NCBI RefSeq assembly: GCF_004346165.1
Contig: NZ_SLZZ01000001.1
Location: 265,225 to 329,224, forward strand
DNA: 64,000 nucleotides
Direction of reading: 5' to 3'
DNA from: Muricomes intestini
Lineage (GTDB): Bacteria > Bacillota > Clostridia > Lachnospirales > Lachnospiraceae
The position numbers and the translations under genes were made by a program. Positions 8,644 to 17,843 of this stretch are shown piece by piece (position 1 is the stretch's first letter; every line of letters begins with the position of its first letter). The notes below the pieces were generated by a model. That model worked only from the letters and a program-made list of their open reading frames with translations. It searched no databases and was not told where the DNA came from.

Positions 8644-9123
8644 ATGAAGATTACACTTTTGACAGTAGGAAAGATAAAAGAAAAATATCTGAAAGACGCT
8701 ATTGCGGAATACACTAAACGCCTGAGTAAATATTGCAAACTTGAAGTTATAGAAGTCGCAGATGAAAAAACGCCTGACCAGATCAGTGAGACTGTTGAGA
8801 ACAGTATCAGGGAAAAAGAGGGAGAGCGCCTTCTGAAATATCTCCGGGATGATGCTTTTGTCATCACTCTGGAGATACAGGGATGTCAGCTTACCTCCGA
8901 AGACCTGGCAGGAAAGATAGAAGGACTAGGCATATCCGGCATCAGCCATATCATCTTTGTCATTGGCGGTTCTATAGGTCTTAGTAGAAAAGTCACGAAA
9001 CATTCAGACTATGCACTCAGTTTTTCATGTATGACATTCCCACATCAGCTGATGAGGGTTATTTTGCTGGAACAAATTTACAGAAGTTACCGGATTATAC
9101 AAGGAGCACCCTATCATAAATAG
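8644..9123 (+). CDS. rlmH: 23S rRNA (pseudouridine1915-N3)-methyltransferase RlmH
   Basis: SPOUT methyltransferase that methylates pseudouridine 1915 in helix 69 of 23S rRNA on assembled 70S ribosomes. It is 159 aa, the usual length. The SAM-binding knot includes FVIGGSIGLS, and the C-terminus has the family sequence PHQLMRVILLEQIYRSYRI. It lies nine bases after nfnB with a weak ribosome site, so it is probably expressed by read-through from nfnB. Confidence 0.96.
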   Translation: MKITLLTVGKIKEKYLKDAIAEYTKRLSKYCKLEVIEVADEKTPDQISETVENSIREKEGERLLKYLRDDAFVITLEIQGCQLTSEDLAGKIEGLGISGISHIIFVIGGSIGLSRKVTKHSDYALSFSCMTFPHQLMRVILLEQIYRSYRIIQGAPYHK

Positions 9124-9124
9124 G

Positions 9125-9155
9125 TCCCGGGAGAAACAATTCTTCTGGGATTTTT
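9125..9155 (+). terminator. Rho-independent terminator after rlmH
   Basis: An 11-bp stem (9125-9135 with 9140-9150, two G-T pairs) and 4-base loop, followed directly by TTTTT. Confidence 0.8.
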
Positions 9156-9234
9156 CTGGTTAACTGGTCATACATTATCCGGATGCAGAATTCGCAGAAG
9201 AATATTGCCCAACAAAAGTTTTTTATACAAACAT

Positions 9235-9263
9235 TTGACACTTATGCTGTAATGTGATAGACT
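9235..9263 (+). promoter_or_regulatory. Promoter of ldh-malic enzyme
   Basis: TTGACA (9235-9240), 17-bp spacer, TAGACT (9258-9263, weak). A second TTGACA at 9298-9303 lacks a good -10 box. The leader to the ldh ATG is about 110 bases. Confidence 0.5.
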
Positions 9264-9271
9264 TGCGTAAA

Positions 9272-9289
9272 AAGTGATTTTTTTAACAA
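9272..9289. promoter_or_regulatory. Degenerate Rex-like site upstream of ldh
   Basis: The right half TTAACAA matches the Rex consensus fully. The left half (AAGTGAT) matches at three of seven positions. It sits just downstream of the -10 box, the same place as the strong Rex site at the alcohol dehydrogenase. Rex control of ldh is known in other Firmicutes. Confidence 0.35.
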
Positions 9290-9378
9290 GGTCACATTTG
9301 ACATTTAATTATAGGCTTTACATCAAGTTCTTAAAAACCTGAAATGCCAAAAAATATTACAGCAAAAGGAGTGCAAAT

Positions 9379-10326
9379 ATGCAAAGTACAAACGGAAAAA
9401 AGATTGTTGTAGTCGGAGCCGGGAATGTAGGGGAGGCAATTGCCTATACCCTCATGGCAAAAGCCCAGGCTGAGGATATTGTTCTGGTGGATGTAAACCA
9501 GGACAGAGCGAAAGGTGCAGCTCTTGATATTGCACATGGAACCAGCTTTCATCATCAGGTACAGGTCAGGCAGGCCGGATACGAGGAATGTGCAGGTGCA
9601 GATATCATTATTATTACTGCCGGAATCGCAAGAAAGCCGGGGCAGACCCGCCTGGAGCTGGCGAAGACCAATGTTTCCATTATCAGAAGTATTACAGAGA
9701 GTATCATGAAATATGCTGAAAACCCGCTAATTATTGTTGTTTCCAATCCTGCGGATGTTATGACTACGGAGGTAAAAGAATTTTCAGGACTCCCGGCCCA
9801 CCGGGTAATCGGAAGCGGGACTTCTTTGGATACTGCCAGGTTCCGTTATAATATCAGTACAGAACTTGGTGTGAATGTAAAAGATGTTCAGGCATATATT
9901 GTCGGAGAGCATGGAGACAGTCAGGTGCCGGTATGGAGCTCGGCCATAGTAGGCGGCCTTCCTATGACGGAGTATGAAGAACAGACAGGAATCTCACTTG
10001 ACAAAGCAGCAATTGCAGAACATACGAAGGTAGGCGGAGCCGAAGTAATCGGACTGAAAGGTGCAACTTTCTACGGGGTTGCAATGTCAGTGTCAACAAT
10101 CGTAGAAGCAATCACGAAGGATGAAGGCGCCATACTCCCTGTGGCTCACGTGCTGGATGAGAGCTTTGGAGAGTGGGCAGGTGTCGCTGTTTCCCTTCCA
10201 TGCCGCATCGGAGGAGAAGGAATTGAAAAGAGCTTTAGAATTCCTATGAATGAAGAAGAAACGCAGGCAATGAACCATTCTGTTGAAATATTAAAAGGTT
10301 TTTGGAGACAGGTAAAAGAACAATAA
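9379..10326 (+). CDS. ldh: L-lactate dehydrogenase
   Basis: NADH-dependent reduction of pyruvate to L-lactate, 315 aa. The Rossmann motif is GAGNVGEAIA, and the active-site histidine lies in VGEHGDSQVP. The substrate loop reads KPGQTRLEL. Glutamine at the specificity position, where malate dehydrogenases carry arginine, supports lactate rather than malate. It leads a two-gene operon with the malic enzyme (37-base gap), so pyruvate formed from malate sits next to its reduction. AAAGGAG precedes the ATG. Confidence 0.95.
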   Translation: MQSTNGKKIVVVGAGNVGEAIAYTLMAKAQAEDIVLVDVNQDRAKGAALDIAHGTSFHHQVQVRQAGYEECAGADIIIITAGIARKPGQTRLELAKTNVSIIRSITESIMKYAENPLIIVVSNPADVMTTEVKEFSGLPAHRVIGSGTSLDTARFRYNISTELGVNVKDVQAYIVGEHGDSQVPVWSSAIVGGLPMTEYEEQTGISLDKAAIAEHTKVGGAEVIGLKGATFYGVAMSVSTIVEAITKDEGAILPVAHVLDESFGEWAGVAVSLPCRIGGEGIEKSFRIPMNEEETQAMNHSVEILKGFWRQVKEQ

Positions 10327-10363
10327 AAACAGGTGAAAAGCAATAGAAAAGGAGAGTAAAAAC

Positions 10364-11536
10364 ATGGACAAGAAGGAATTTGCATTAAAACAACACGAGG
10401 AATGGGCAGGCAAGATTGAAGTGACCAGCAGAGCAAAACTTGAGACACCAGAAGATTTGTCTGTTGCCTATACTCCGGGAGTTGCAGAGCCTTGTTTAAA
10501 GATTTCAGAGGATGTAGACTTATCTTACAAATATACACGCCGTGCCAACATGGTGGCAATTATTACGGACGGAACTGCAGTCTTAGGACTTGGAGACATT
10601 GGTCCTGAAGCCGGAATGCCTGTTATGGAGGGGAAATGTGTGCTATTTAAAGAATTCGGCGGCGTAGATGCGTTTCCTCTGTGCGTACGCACAAAGAATG
10701 TGGATGAAATCGTAAAGACGGTAAGTCTTTTGGCAGGAAGTTTTGGCGGAGTGAATCTGGAAGACATTTCTGCGCCGAGATGTTTTGAAATTGAAAAGAA
10801 GCTTAAAGAATGCTGTGATATTCCGATTTTTCACGATGACCAACATGGTACGGCGGTCGTAACAGCGGCAGCGCTTATTAATGCCCTGAAGCTGACGGGA
10901 AAAAATCTTGACGAGATAAAAGTAGTTACTTCCGGTGCAGGTGCAGCAGGAATTGCTATCATAAAGCTCTTAGTAAGCCTGGGACTTAAAAACGTTATTA
11001 TGTGTGACCGGAAAGGTGCTATCTACAAGGGCCGTGAAGGTTTAAATACCGAAAAAGCAGAGATGGCTGAAATCTGTAACCTTGGCATGGAAAAAGGGAC
11101 TCTGGCAGATGTATTAGCGGGTGCAGATGTATTTATCGGCGTATCTGCCCCGGGAACTGTTACAGAGGAAATGGTAAAGAATATGGCCGACAAGCCAATT
11201 CTTTTCCCGATGGCGAATCCTGTTCCGGAGATTATGCCGGATCTGGCTAAAAAAGCAGGTGCCGCAGTCATCGGTACCGGAAGAAGTGATTTCCCGAACC
11301 AGATTAACAATGTACTGGCATTTCCCGGTATTTTCCGCGGCGCACTGGATGTACGTGCGAAGGACATCAACGATGAGATGAAGGTAGCTGCGGCATATGC
11401 TATTGCGGGCTTGGTAGAGGAAGATAAACTGTCACCTGACTATATTATTCCGAATCCATTTGACAAACGCGTTGCAGATGAAGTTGCTAGGGCCGTTGCA
11501 GAAGCTGCAAGAAAGAGCGGTGTGGCCAGAGTCTAA
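10364..11536 (+). CDS. Malic enzyme (NAD(P)-dependent, oxaloacetate-decarboxylating)
   Basis: Converts malate to pyruvate and CO2. It is 390 aa, the short bacterial form without the phosphotransacetylase extension. Motifs include SVAYTPGVAEPC near the N-terminus, FHDDQHGTAVV, and the nucleotide-binding GAGAAGIAI segment. Cofactor preference cannot be judged by eye. It is co-transcribed behind ldh and followed by a terminator at 11571. Confidence 0.93.
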   Translation: MDKKEFALKQHEEWAGKIEVTSRAKLETPEDLSVAYTPGVAEPCLKISEDVDLSYKYTRRANMVAIITDGTAVLGLGDIGPEAGMPVMEGKCVLFKEFGGVDAFPLCVRTKNVDEIVKTVSLLAGSFGGVNLEDISAPRCFEIEKKLKECCDIPIFHDDQHGTAVVTAAALINALKLTGKNLDEIKVVTSGAGAAGIAIIKLLVSLGLKNVIMCDRKGAIYKGREGLNTEKAEMAEICNLGMEKGTLADVLAGADVFIGVSAPGTVTEEMVKNMADKPILFPMANPVPEIMPDLAKKAGAAVIGTGRSDFPNQINNVLAFPGIFRGALDVRAKDINDEMKVAAAYAIAGLVEEDKLSPDYIIPNPFDKRVADEVARAVAEAARKSGVARV

Positions 11537-11570
11537 AAATTATATTGACCGTTTTTAGAAGCATAATTAT

Positions 11571-11613
11571 AAAGGCACAGTTTTTCTTATCCAGGGGAGC
11601 TGTGTCTTTTATC
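11571..11613 (+). terminator. Terminator after malic enzyme
   Basis: AAAGGCACAG pairs with CTGTGTCTTT (one mismatch) around a 19-base loop, and the 3' arm runs into TTTTAT. Confidence 0.65.
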
Positions 11614-11695
11614 TATTCCTTTATGCAGGCAGTAGGCATGATGAAAGACCACTTGGTATCCTGTGCTTTTTACGAAGTGAGTTGAAGCAACATAA

Positions 11696-11724
11696 GAATA
11701 AGACAAAATTTCTGCACATATACT
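11696..11724 (+). promoter_or_regulatory. Possible sigma-E (sporulation) promoter of yqfC
   Basis: GAATAAG (11696-11702), 14-bp spacer, CATATACT (11717-11724). The second box resembles the sigma-E -10 (CATACA-T) and the first matches the -35 core GAATA. The target genes are mother-cell sporulation genes in Bacillus, which agrees. Confidence 0.4.
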
Positions 11725-11756
11725 ACAAATAAAGGGCGTATGTGTGGCATTTTGAT

Positions 11757-12041
11757 ATGGGCAAAGAAAGAGAGAATGATAGATTAAAGGAGAAGCTTGC
11801 ATCTGCTGCAAGTATGCCCAAGGACGTAGTTCTCGGGGCGGCTGTCGTGACAATCATCGGGGCGGGGGAGGTTTGCATTGAGAATTACAGGGGAATCATA
11901 GAATACACAGATGTATTGATCCGTGTACAGACAAAAGGATATCAAATCAAGCTGCAGGGCAAGCATTTGCAGATAGAATATTATACCAATGATGAAATGA
12001 AGATAACAGGCAGGATAGTTTCACTAGAATATTGTAAGTGA
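11757..12041 (+). CDS. yqfC: Sporulation protein YqfC (YabP/YqfC family)
   Basis: 94 aa, all beta-like, with the family core VTIIGAGEVCIENYRGI. In Bacillus yqfC and yqfD are sigma-E genes needed for sporulation, with unclear molecular role. The start is uncertain: ATG 11757 gives an N-terminus like other family members, while an in-frame GTG at 11742 would add five residues and lies nearer AAAGGG. yqfD follows after 12 bases. Confidence 0.85.
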   Translation: MGKERENDRLKEKLASAASMPKDVVLGAAVVTIIGAGEVCIENYRGIIEYTDVLIRVQTKGYQIKLQGKHLQIEYYTNDEMKITGRIVSLEYCK

Positions 12042-12053
12042 GGTAAGGAAACT

Positions 12054-13349
12054 GTGATTCAGTCAATAATTCGGTATATGCGGGGATACGTGAAGATCCG
12101 GGTGGAAGGCTACTCCCCGGAACGTTTTTTAAACCTTTGCAGACATCATCAAATTTACATATGGGGACTTACTCCCTGCGGCAATGCATATGAGCTGTAT
12201 ATGAGCCTGAAAGGATTCCGGAAGCTTAGGCCTATTGTAAGGAAGACGCATACAAGAGTAGTGCTTATCTCGAGAGTTGGTCTTCCTTTTTTTATATATA
12301 AATACAGGAAAAGAAAACTTTTTTTCTTAAGTTTCTTTCTCTGTATGGGATTGCTGTATCTTTACTCTAGTTTTATCTGGGACATTCATTTTGAAGGAAA
12401 TGAGAAGTGGACCAATGAGACATTGCTGGAGTTTTTGGAAACGAAGAATGTTGCCCCCCATATGCCAAAAAGTAAAGTAGACTGTGCACAGATTGTAAAA
12501 GATATCCGAAAGGAGTATGATGATATCGTATGGGTGTCTGCCTCCATTGACGGAAGCAGGCTTAACATACAGATAAAAGAAAATGAGGATACTTTCCGGG
12601 AAGACGGGGAGGATAAGACGGTCAGCCCGGCAAAAGGTGTGGATGCCCAAAGTCAGGAAGATACAGAACAGCCTAAGGACCTGATTGCCTCCAAAGACGG
12701 TGTTATTACCAGTATTATTACCAGAACGGGCGTACCTCAGGTGCATGAGGGGGACACGGTGTCTAAAGGAGATATTCTGGTATCCGGCAGAGTAGAGGTG
12801 GTTAACGACAGCCTGGAAGTTGTCGGATACCAATATCAAAAAGCGGATGCAGATATTTTTGCGGACACGCAGATGCATTATAAGGATACAATCAGCACAA
12901 AATATAAAAAAAAGTATTATGAAAAGTCCAAAAGATACCAGTATTATGTTAAAATAGGTTCTTGGTTTGTAGATTTGGGGACACTCAAAAACAATTACAA
13001 GGAATGGGATTTGCGAACAAATGAACACCAACTTAAACTGGGTGAAAATTTTTATCTTCCAATATCTTACGGGAGTAAAGTTATAAAATCTTACACCCCG
13101 AAAGAAAAAACATATACAAAAGAAGAGATTCAGAAGCAATTAACTGAAAACTTTGAACAATTTTCCAAAAGGTTACAAGAAAAAGGTATTCAAATCAAGG
13201 AAAATAGTGTTAAAATACACATAGGCCAAAACGAGGCTTCTGCCACAGGAGAACTCTTTTTGAATGAAAGAATTACCCAGGAGGCAGATACGGAAATCAT
13301 TGAAATTGAAAGGAGCGAACAGGATGAGTCTGTCAGAACTGATAATTGA
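12054..13349 (+). CDS. yqfD: Sporulation protein YqfD
   Basis: 431 aa membrane protein. The N-terminal domain is followed by one transmembrane segment (FFLSFFLCMGLLYLYSSFIW, about residues 85-104) and a large outside domain with a beta-barrel-like GVITSIITRTGVPQVHEGD segment. Family members are needed for late sporulation. The start is GTG, with AGGTAAGG upstream. The last 26 bases overlap phoH. Together with yqfC it indicates that this organism forms, or descends from formers of, endospores. Confidence 0.92.
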   Translation: MIQSIIRYMRGYVKIRVEGYSPERFLNLCRHHQIYIWGLTPCGNAYELYMSLKGFRKLRPIVRKTHTRVVLISRVGLPFFIYKYRKRKLFFLSFFLCMGLLYLYSSFIWDIHFEGNEKWTNETLLEFLETKNVAPHMPKSKVDCAQIVKDIRKEYDDIVWVSASIDGSRLNIQIKENEDTFREDGEDKTVSPAKGVDAQSQEDTEQPKDLIASKDGVITSIITRTGVPQVHEGDTVSKGDILVSGRVEVVNDSLEVVGYQYQKADADIFADTQMHYKDTISTKYKKKYYEKSKRYQYYVKIGSWFVDLGTLKNNYKEWDLRTNEHQLKLGENFYLPISYGSKVIKSYTPKEKTYTKEEIQKQLTENFEQFSKRLQEKGIQIKENSVKIHIGQNEASATGELFLNERITQEADTEIIEIERSEQDESVRTDN

Positions 13350-14337
13350 TATACCGGCCGAACATGAGAAAAATGTATTCGGCCAGTTTGATGCATACGC
13401 GAAAAAACTGGAGCGTGCCTTCCGTGTCACGCTGATACCACGGGACGGGGAGACAAAAATTTTGGGAGAAAGCCCGGCTGTGGAAAAAGTAAAGAACATT
13501 CTGGCTCAGCTTACGGAGCTCTCCCAACGCGGAAATGTCATCACAGAGCAAAATGTAGATTATGCCATATCCCTTGTTTTTGAAAATCAGGAGGAGAGTC
13601 TCGTAGAGATTGACAGGGAGGTAATCTGTCATACTCTCCAGGGAAAACCGATCAAACCTAAGACGCTGGGACAGAAACGCTATGTGGATGCCATTCGAAA
13701 TAGAATGATAACTTTTGGACTTGGACCTGCCGGAACAGGAAAGACCTATCTCGCCATGGCAATGGCAATTACAGCTTTTAAGCGGGAGGAAGTCAGCCGG
13801 ATTATTCTGACCCGGCCTGCCATCGAGGCAGGGGAGAAGCTTGGCTTTCTTCCGGGAGACCTGCAGAGCAAAATTGATCCTTACCTCAGGCCGCTTTACG
13901 ATGCTCTGTATCAGATTATGGGGGCGGAAAGTTTTCTGAAGAATTCGGAGAAGGGATTGATTGAGGTAGCTCCTCTTGCTTACATGAGAGGGCGTACTCT
14001 GGACAATGCTTTCATTATACTGGATGAAGCACAGAACACTACACCTGCACAGATGAAGATGTTTCTGACCCGCATCGGATTTGGCTCTAAAGTAGTGATT
14101 ACCGGAGACTCCACTCAGAAGGATTTACCTGCCGGTGCCGTTTCAGGCCTGGATGCGGCAGTGAATGTGGTAAAAAATATTGAGGATATAAGTATCTGTA
14201 CACTGACGAGCAAAGATGTCGTGCGTCACCCGCTTGTACAGAAAATTGTAAAAGCCTATGAGGACTATGAGAAAAAGGGAACTCGATTTGAAAATAAATC
14301 AAGTTACAAATCAAAAAAGAATCATAAGAGGAGATAA
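13324..14337 (+). CDS. phoH: PhoH-family ATPase
   Basis: 337 aa cytoplasmic P-loop ATPase with GPAGTGKTYLA (Walker A) and IILDEAQNTTPAQ (Walker B). An N-terminal KH-like region precedes it. The partnership with ybeY, which follows after two bases, is widespread and points to RNA metabolism. An upstream in-frame ATG at 13264 would lie deep inside yqfD. The ATG at 13324, eight bases after AAAGGAG, is the better start. Confidence 0.94.
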   Translation: MSLSELIIDIPAEHEKNVFGQFDAYAKKLERAFRVTLIPRDGETKILGESPAVEKVKNILAQLTELSQRGNVITEQNVDYAISLVFENQEESLVEIDREVICHTLQGKPIKPKTLGQKRYVDAIRNRMITFGLGPAGTGKTYLAMAMAITAFKREEVSRIILTRPAIEAGEKLGFLPGDLQSKIDPYLRPLYDALYQIMGAESFLKNSEKGLIEVAPLAYMRGRTLDNAFIILDEAQNTTPAQMKMFLTRIGFGSKVVITGDSTQKDLPAGAVSGLDAAVNVVKNIEDISICTLTSKDVVRHPLVQKIVKAYEDYEKKGTRFENKSSYKSKKNHKRR

Positions 14338-14339
14338 AC

Positions 14340-14837
14340 ATGAGTTTATACACGGAAGAGGAAGGTACCGCAGTTCTGCCTTTTGACACAAAACAGACAG
14401 CAGAGCTTGTGATCGAAGCTGCGCTGGAATATGAGGGATGTCCATATGAAGCGGAAATAAACCTGCTGCTTACCACAGATGAGGATATCCGGGAAATGAA
14501 CCAAATGTTCCGTCAGATAGACAAGCCTACAGACGTTCTTTCATTTCCCATGCTGGAATATGAGACTCCCGGAGATTTTTCTGCCCTGGAGGAGAACACT
14601 CAAGATGCTTTTAATCCTGAATCCGGCGAACTGATGCTGGGAGATATTGTCATTTCCAAGGACAAGGTACTTTCCCAGGCAGAGTATTATGGGCACACCC
14701 CGAGGCGGGAATTTGCTTTTCTTATTGCCCACAGTATGCTTCATTTATTCGGATATGACCATATGAAAGACGAGGAGCGTTTCATTATGGAGAAAAAGCA
14801 GAGTGATATTTTACAAAATGTTCAAATATTGAGGTAA
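14340..14837 (+). CDS. ybeY: Endoribonuclease YbeY (rRNA maturation factor)
   Basis: Zinc-dependent single-strand endoribonuclease for 16S rRNA 3'-end maturation and ribosome quality control. It is 165 aa with the metal motif HSMLHLFGYDH. RNA-contact segment TDVLSFPMLE is also present. Coupled to phoH (two-base gap, GAGGAG ribosome site). Confidence 0.96.
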   Translation: MSLYTEEEGTAVLPFDTKQTAELVIEAALEYEGCPYEAEINLLLTTDEDIREMNQMFRQIDKPTDVLSFPMLEYETPGDFSALEENTQDAFNPESGELMLGDIVISKDKVLSQAEYYGHTPRREFAFLIAHSMLHLFGYDHMKDEERFIMEKKQSDILQNVQILR

Positions 14838-14858
14838 TGTAAATAACGGAGGATACAT

Positions 14859-16532
14859 ATGGCTGAGTCACATAAGCGAAAAGCAAAAAAAGATGATTTC
14901 CTGATGCAGGGAGCAATACTGGCAGCCGCCGGTGTTATTACAAAAATCATTGGTGTTGTATACCGGATCCCCCTGACGAATATTCTGGGAGATGAGGGGA
15001 TCGGGTTTTACGGGTATGCCTTTGAGGTATATGCTATGGCACTGGTTCTTTCTTCTTTGAGCCTTCCAACTGCCGTATCCAAGCTGGTTTCTGCGAGAAT
15101 GGCAATGAAGCAGCGCAAAAATGCATTTAGGGTATTTACATGTTCCTTAATTTTTGCGATAGTAGTGGGGACCCTCTTTGCACTGATTATTTTTTTCGGA
15201 GCAGATGCGTTCTCCACCCATCTGATGAAATCTCCCTTAAGTGCTTTTGCACTTAAGGTATTGGCACCGGGACTTTTCATTGTTTCTATTTTGGGAGTGC
15301 TCAGGGGATATTTTCAGGGTTTGGGGACTATGGTGCCGACAGCAGTGTCCCAAATAATTGAGCAGATCGTCAATGCAGTTGTAAGCATTCTCGGTGCAGT
15401 GTTTCTTTTTAAAGTCGGGACACGGGCAGCTGAGAAGCAGAACAATGAATTGCTGGGGCCGGCCTACGGTGCAGCAGGAGCTACTGTAGGTACAATTGTC
15501 GGAGCGCTCTTCGCATTATTGTTTCTGATTTTTGCCTTTTTTGTGTACAAGGATGTTATAAAGAGACAGATCCGCAGGGATAAAAGCCGAAGGACAGAAA
15601 GTTACAGCCGGATACTTAAGATTCTGATAGCGACTATTATCCCGGTGATTTTCAGCACGGCAGTTTACAATATTAACCAGATTCTGGACATGACACTTTT
15701 CAATATGATCATGGCCGCGCAGGGGTTCACAGAAGAAAAGTATATGGCCCTTCTGGGAATTTATTCCGGCAAATATAATACATTGATCAGTGTGCCCCTG
15801 GCTATGGCGAACGGGCTGGCAGCTTCTGTCATACCCAGTCTGACTGCAGCAGTGACAACAAGTAATAGGCCCCAGGTTTATAATAAGATTAACCAGTCAA
15901 TTCGATTCACTATGTTGATTGCAATTCCCTGCTTCGTAGGATTTGTGGTACTTGCATCTCCGATTATGGTTCTTTTGTTCAACGATGCCAGCACCACCCC
16001 GGCCGCACTCCTGGCATTGGGCGCCATTACAATAGTTTTGTACTGCCTTTCCACAGTGTCAAATTCTATTCTTCAAGGATTGGACAAGATATCAACACCG
16101 GCGAAAAACGCGGGAATCTCACTGGTGATACATATCATTGCACTGCTGATTATGCTGATTGTTTTCAAATGGAATATTTATGCACTGGTGGGAAGCAATA
16201 TTGTGTTTGCACTTTGCATGTGCATTCTAAATATGAGTGCCATCCACAAAGCAAGCGGCTATAAACAGGATATGGAGAAGAACTATGTACGCCCTCTGCT
16301 GGCGGCGGTTATTATGGGAGTTGTGACATATGCGGTACATCTGATTCTGGACATCTTGATTGGAGGACGTTTTGCTACCATAATTTCCATCCTGATCGCA
16401 GTACTTGTCTATGCCGTAAGTGTGTTAAAGCTTGGAGTTCTTTCTGTAGATGATATCCTTGCTTTGCCTCAGGGAAATAAGATTCTGCGGCTCTGCAGAA
16501 GGTTACATCTGCTCTCTGAAGAGGAATATTAG
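14859..16532 (+). CDS. MOP-superfamily flippase (SpoVB / YtgP-MurJ-like)
   Basis: 557 aa with about 14 hydrophobic segments and the family start ILAAAGVITKIIGVVYRIPLTNILGDEGIG. Members move lipid-linked sugars: YtgP/MurJ flips lipid II, and SpoVB acts in spore cortex synthesis. The two cannot be separated by eye. The yqfC/yqfD neighbourhood leans to SpoVB, but a housekeeping lipid II flippase is equally possible. GGAGG lies nine bases before the ATG. Confidence 0.85.
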   Translation: MAESHKRKAKKDDFLMQGAILAAAGVITKIIGVVYRIPLTNILGDEGIGFYGYAFEVYAMALVLSSLSLPTAVSKLVSARMAMKQRKNAFRVFTCSLIFAIVVGTLFALIIFFGADAFSTHLMKSPLSAFALKVLAPGLFIVSILGVLRGYFQGLGTMVPTAVSQIIEQIVNAVVSILGAVFLFKVGTRAAEKQNNELLGPAYGAAGATVGTIVGALFALLFLIFAFFVYKDVIKRQIRRDKSRRTESYSRILKILIATIIPVIFSTAVYNINQILDMTLFNMIMAAQGFTEEKYMALLGIYSGKYNTLISVPLAMANGLAASVIPSLTAAVTTSNRPQVYNKINQSIRFTMLIAIPCFVGFVVLASPIMVLLFNDASTTPAALLALGAITIVLYCLSTVSNSILQGLDKISTPAKNAGISLVIHIIALLIMLIVFKWNIYALVGSNIVFALCMCILNMSAIHKASGYKQDMEKNYVRPLLAAVIMGVVTYAVHLILDILIGGRFATIISILIAVLVYAVSVLKLGVLSVDDILALPQGNKILRLCRRLHLLSEEEY

Positions 16533-16594
16533 TAAAAACTGTATAAAAGCGGTAAAAAAGCCAATACTGTATGAAAAAAAGGAGTTGAATCCTT

Positions 16595-16954
16595 ATGAAA
16601 AAGAAGTATTATGTTGGCTTTTTTACAGGGATATTTTTATTGGCTATTATATTGGGCATTGGATATCAGCTCAGTTACCGGCACACAATGAACCGGCAGG
16701 AGGCGAAGTCAGAGCAGGAGAAAACAACTGAAAGTGTGACGACAAAGGGCGACGCAACAAAGAATGAGGGATATTATATATGTGAACTCCACGGATATGT
16801 GGTTGTATACCTATATGACAAAACAACAGTCTACGAGGTTACCAGTATTCTGGTCTCAGATTTGCCCGAGGATGTACAAAAAGAAGTGAAAAGCGGAAAG
16901 TATGTTGAGAAAGAGTCAGAGGTGTACGGCTTTTTGGAGAACTATTCCAGCTGA
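16595..16954 (+). CDS. Small membrane-anchored protein, unknown function
   Basis: 119 aa. One N-terminal membrane helix or uncleaved signal (about residues 6-25) is followed by a low-complexity E/T/K linker and a compact domain, GYVVVYLYDKTTVYEVT to VYGFLENYSS. The outside domain resembles the BofC-like repeat fold, but this is only a visual impression. AAAGGAG precedes the ATG. It stands between a flippase and the DUF896 gene on the same strand. Confidence 0.7.
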   Translation: MKKKYYVGFFTGIFLLAIILGIGYQLSYRHTMNRQEAKSEQEKTTESVTTKGDATKNEGYYICELHGYVVVYLYDKTTVYEVTSILVSDLPEDVQKEVKSGKYVEKESEVYGFLENYSS

Positions 16955-16991
16955 TAAGTGGACGAAATCTATCAAATAGTGGGAGAAAAAG

Positions 16992-17213
16992 ATGGACGAA
17001 CAAAAGATTAAACGAATTAACGCATTATATAGGAAATCCAAGGCTGAAGGCCTGACTGAATGTGAAAAGAAGGAGCAGAAAGTGCTCCGTCAGGAATATA
17101 TTGATTCCTTCAAGCGCAACCTGCGCAGTCAGCTTGACAATATTGATATTGAGGAAAAAGACGGAACAATAGTGAATCTTGGTGAAAAATATGGAGACAA
17201 AAAAGCAAATTAG
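16992..17213 (+). CDS. DUF896 (YnzC-family) small protein
   Basis: 73 aa, helical, with the family pattern RINALYRKSKAEGLTECEKKEQ. YnzC of Bacillus is an SOS-region small protein of unknown function. Its 3' end overlaps the next gene by 23 bases in another frame. Confidence 0.88.
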   Translation: MDEQKIKRINALYRKSKAEGLTECEKKEQKVLRQEYIDSFKRNLRSQLDNIDIEEKDGTIVNLGEKYGDKKAN

Positions 17214-17808
17214 AACAAGGATAAGAAATGAGCGGGCCGCACTTAATCCGAAAATGAGACAGGCTTTCAGTGACAAGATTTTTGAACAGATAATCAGCCA
17301 TCCGTTGTATAGACATGCCGGAGAAATCTACTGTTATGTTTCCTTCGTGGAGGAGGTGTCCACGGAGAAGCTGATTTCTTATTCTTTAAAAATGGGGAAA
17401 AAAGTTGCGGTTCCGAAGATTATTGTGGATAACTTTGCCGCGAAGGAGAACATTTCTGATTTGCAGGAGAAATCTGTAACCTTTAAGCAAAAAAGAAAGA
17501 TGGAATTTTATTACATAGAAGGTACTGATGAATTAAGTGAAGGGTATTTTGGAATTATGGAACCGCCGGAAAAGACACCGGCCTGTGGAGATAATGTTTT
17601 GGTTGTCATGCCCGGGGTTGCGTTTGACAGACAATGTAACCGTATCGGCTATGGAAAGGGTTTTTATGATTCTTATCTAAAGCAGCACCCCCAATTTCGA
17701 AGAATAGCACTTGCCTACTCCATGCAGTGCCTCGACACTTTTCCAGCCGAGGCACACGATATCCGTCCGGAAATGATTATTACAGAAGAGGAGACTTATA
17801 CATGTTAA
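17191..17808 (+). CDS. 5-formyltetrahydrofolate cyclo-ligase
   Basis: ATP-dependent conversion of 5-formyl-THF to 5,10-methenyl-THF, which returns the storage form to the folate pool shared with fhs and folD. It is 205 aa. The C-terminal motif VMPGVAFDRQCNRIGYGKGFYD is the family signature and carries the phosphate-binding GYGKG. The ATG at 17191 is chosen over an in-frame TTG at 17179. It is followed by a terminator. Confidence 0.93.
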   Translation: METKKQIRTRIRNERAALNPKMRQAFSDKIFEQIISHPLYRHAGEIYCYVSFVEEVSTEKLISYSLKMGKKVAVPKIIVDNFAAKENISDLQEKSVTFKQKRKMEFYYIEGTDELSEGYFGIMEPPEKTPACGDNVLVVMPGVAFDRQCNRIGYGKGFYDSYLKQHPQFRRIALAYSMQCLDTFPAEAHDIRPEMIITEEETYTC

Positions 17809-17816
17809 ACGGACTT

Positions 17817-17842
17817 CCGCACTTTAAAAGGTGCGGTTTTTC
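17817..17842 (+). terminator. Terminator between the cyclo-ligase gene and miaB
   Basis: CCGCAC pairs with GTGCGG, with extra A/T pairs around the loop, followed by TTTTTC. Confidence 0.85.
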
Positions 17843-17843
17843 G

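Noticed and set aside
17179..17190. TTG start for the formyl-THF cyclo-ligase
   Set aside because: ATG 17191 gives the family N-terminus; the TTG adds four residues with no better ribosome site.
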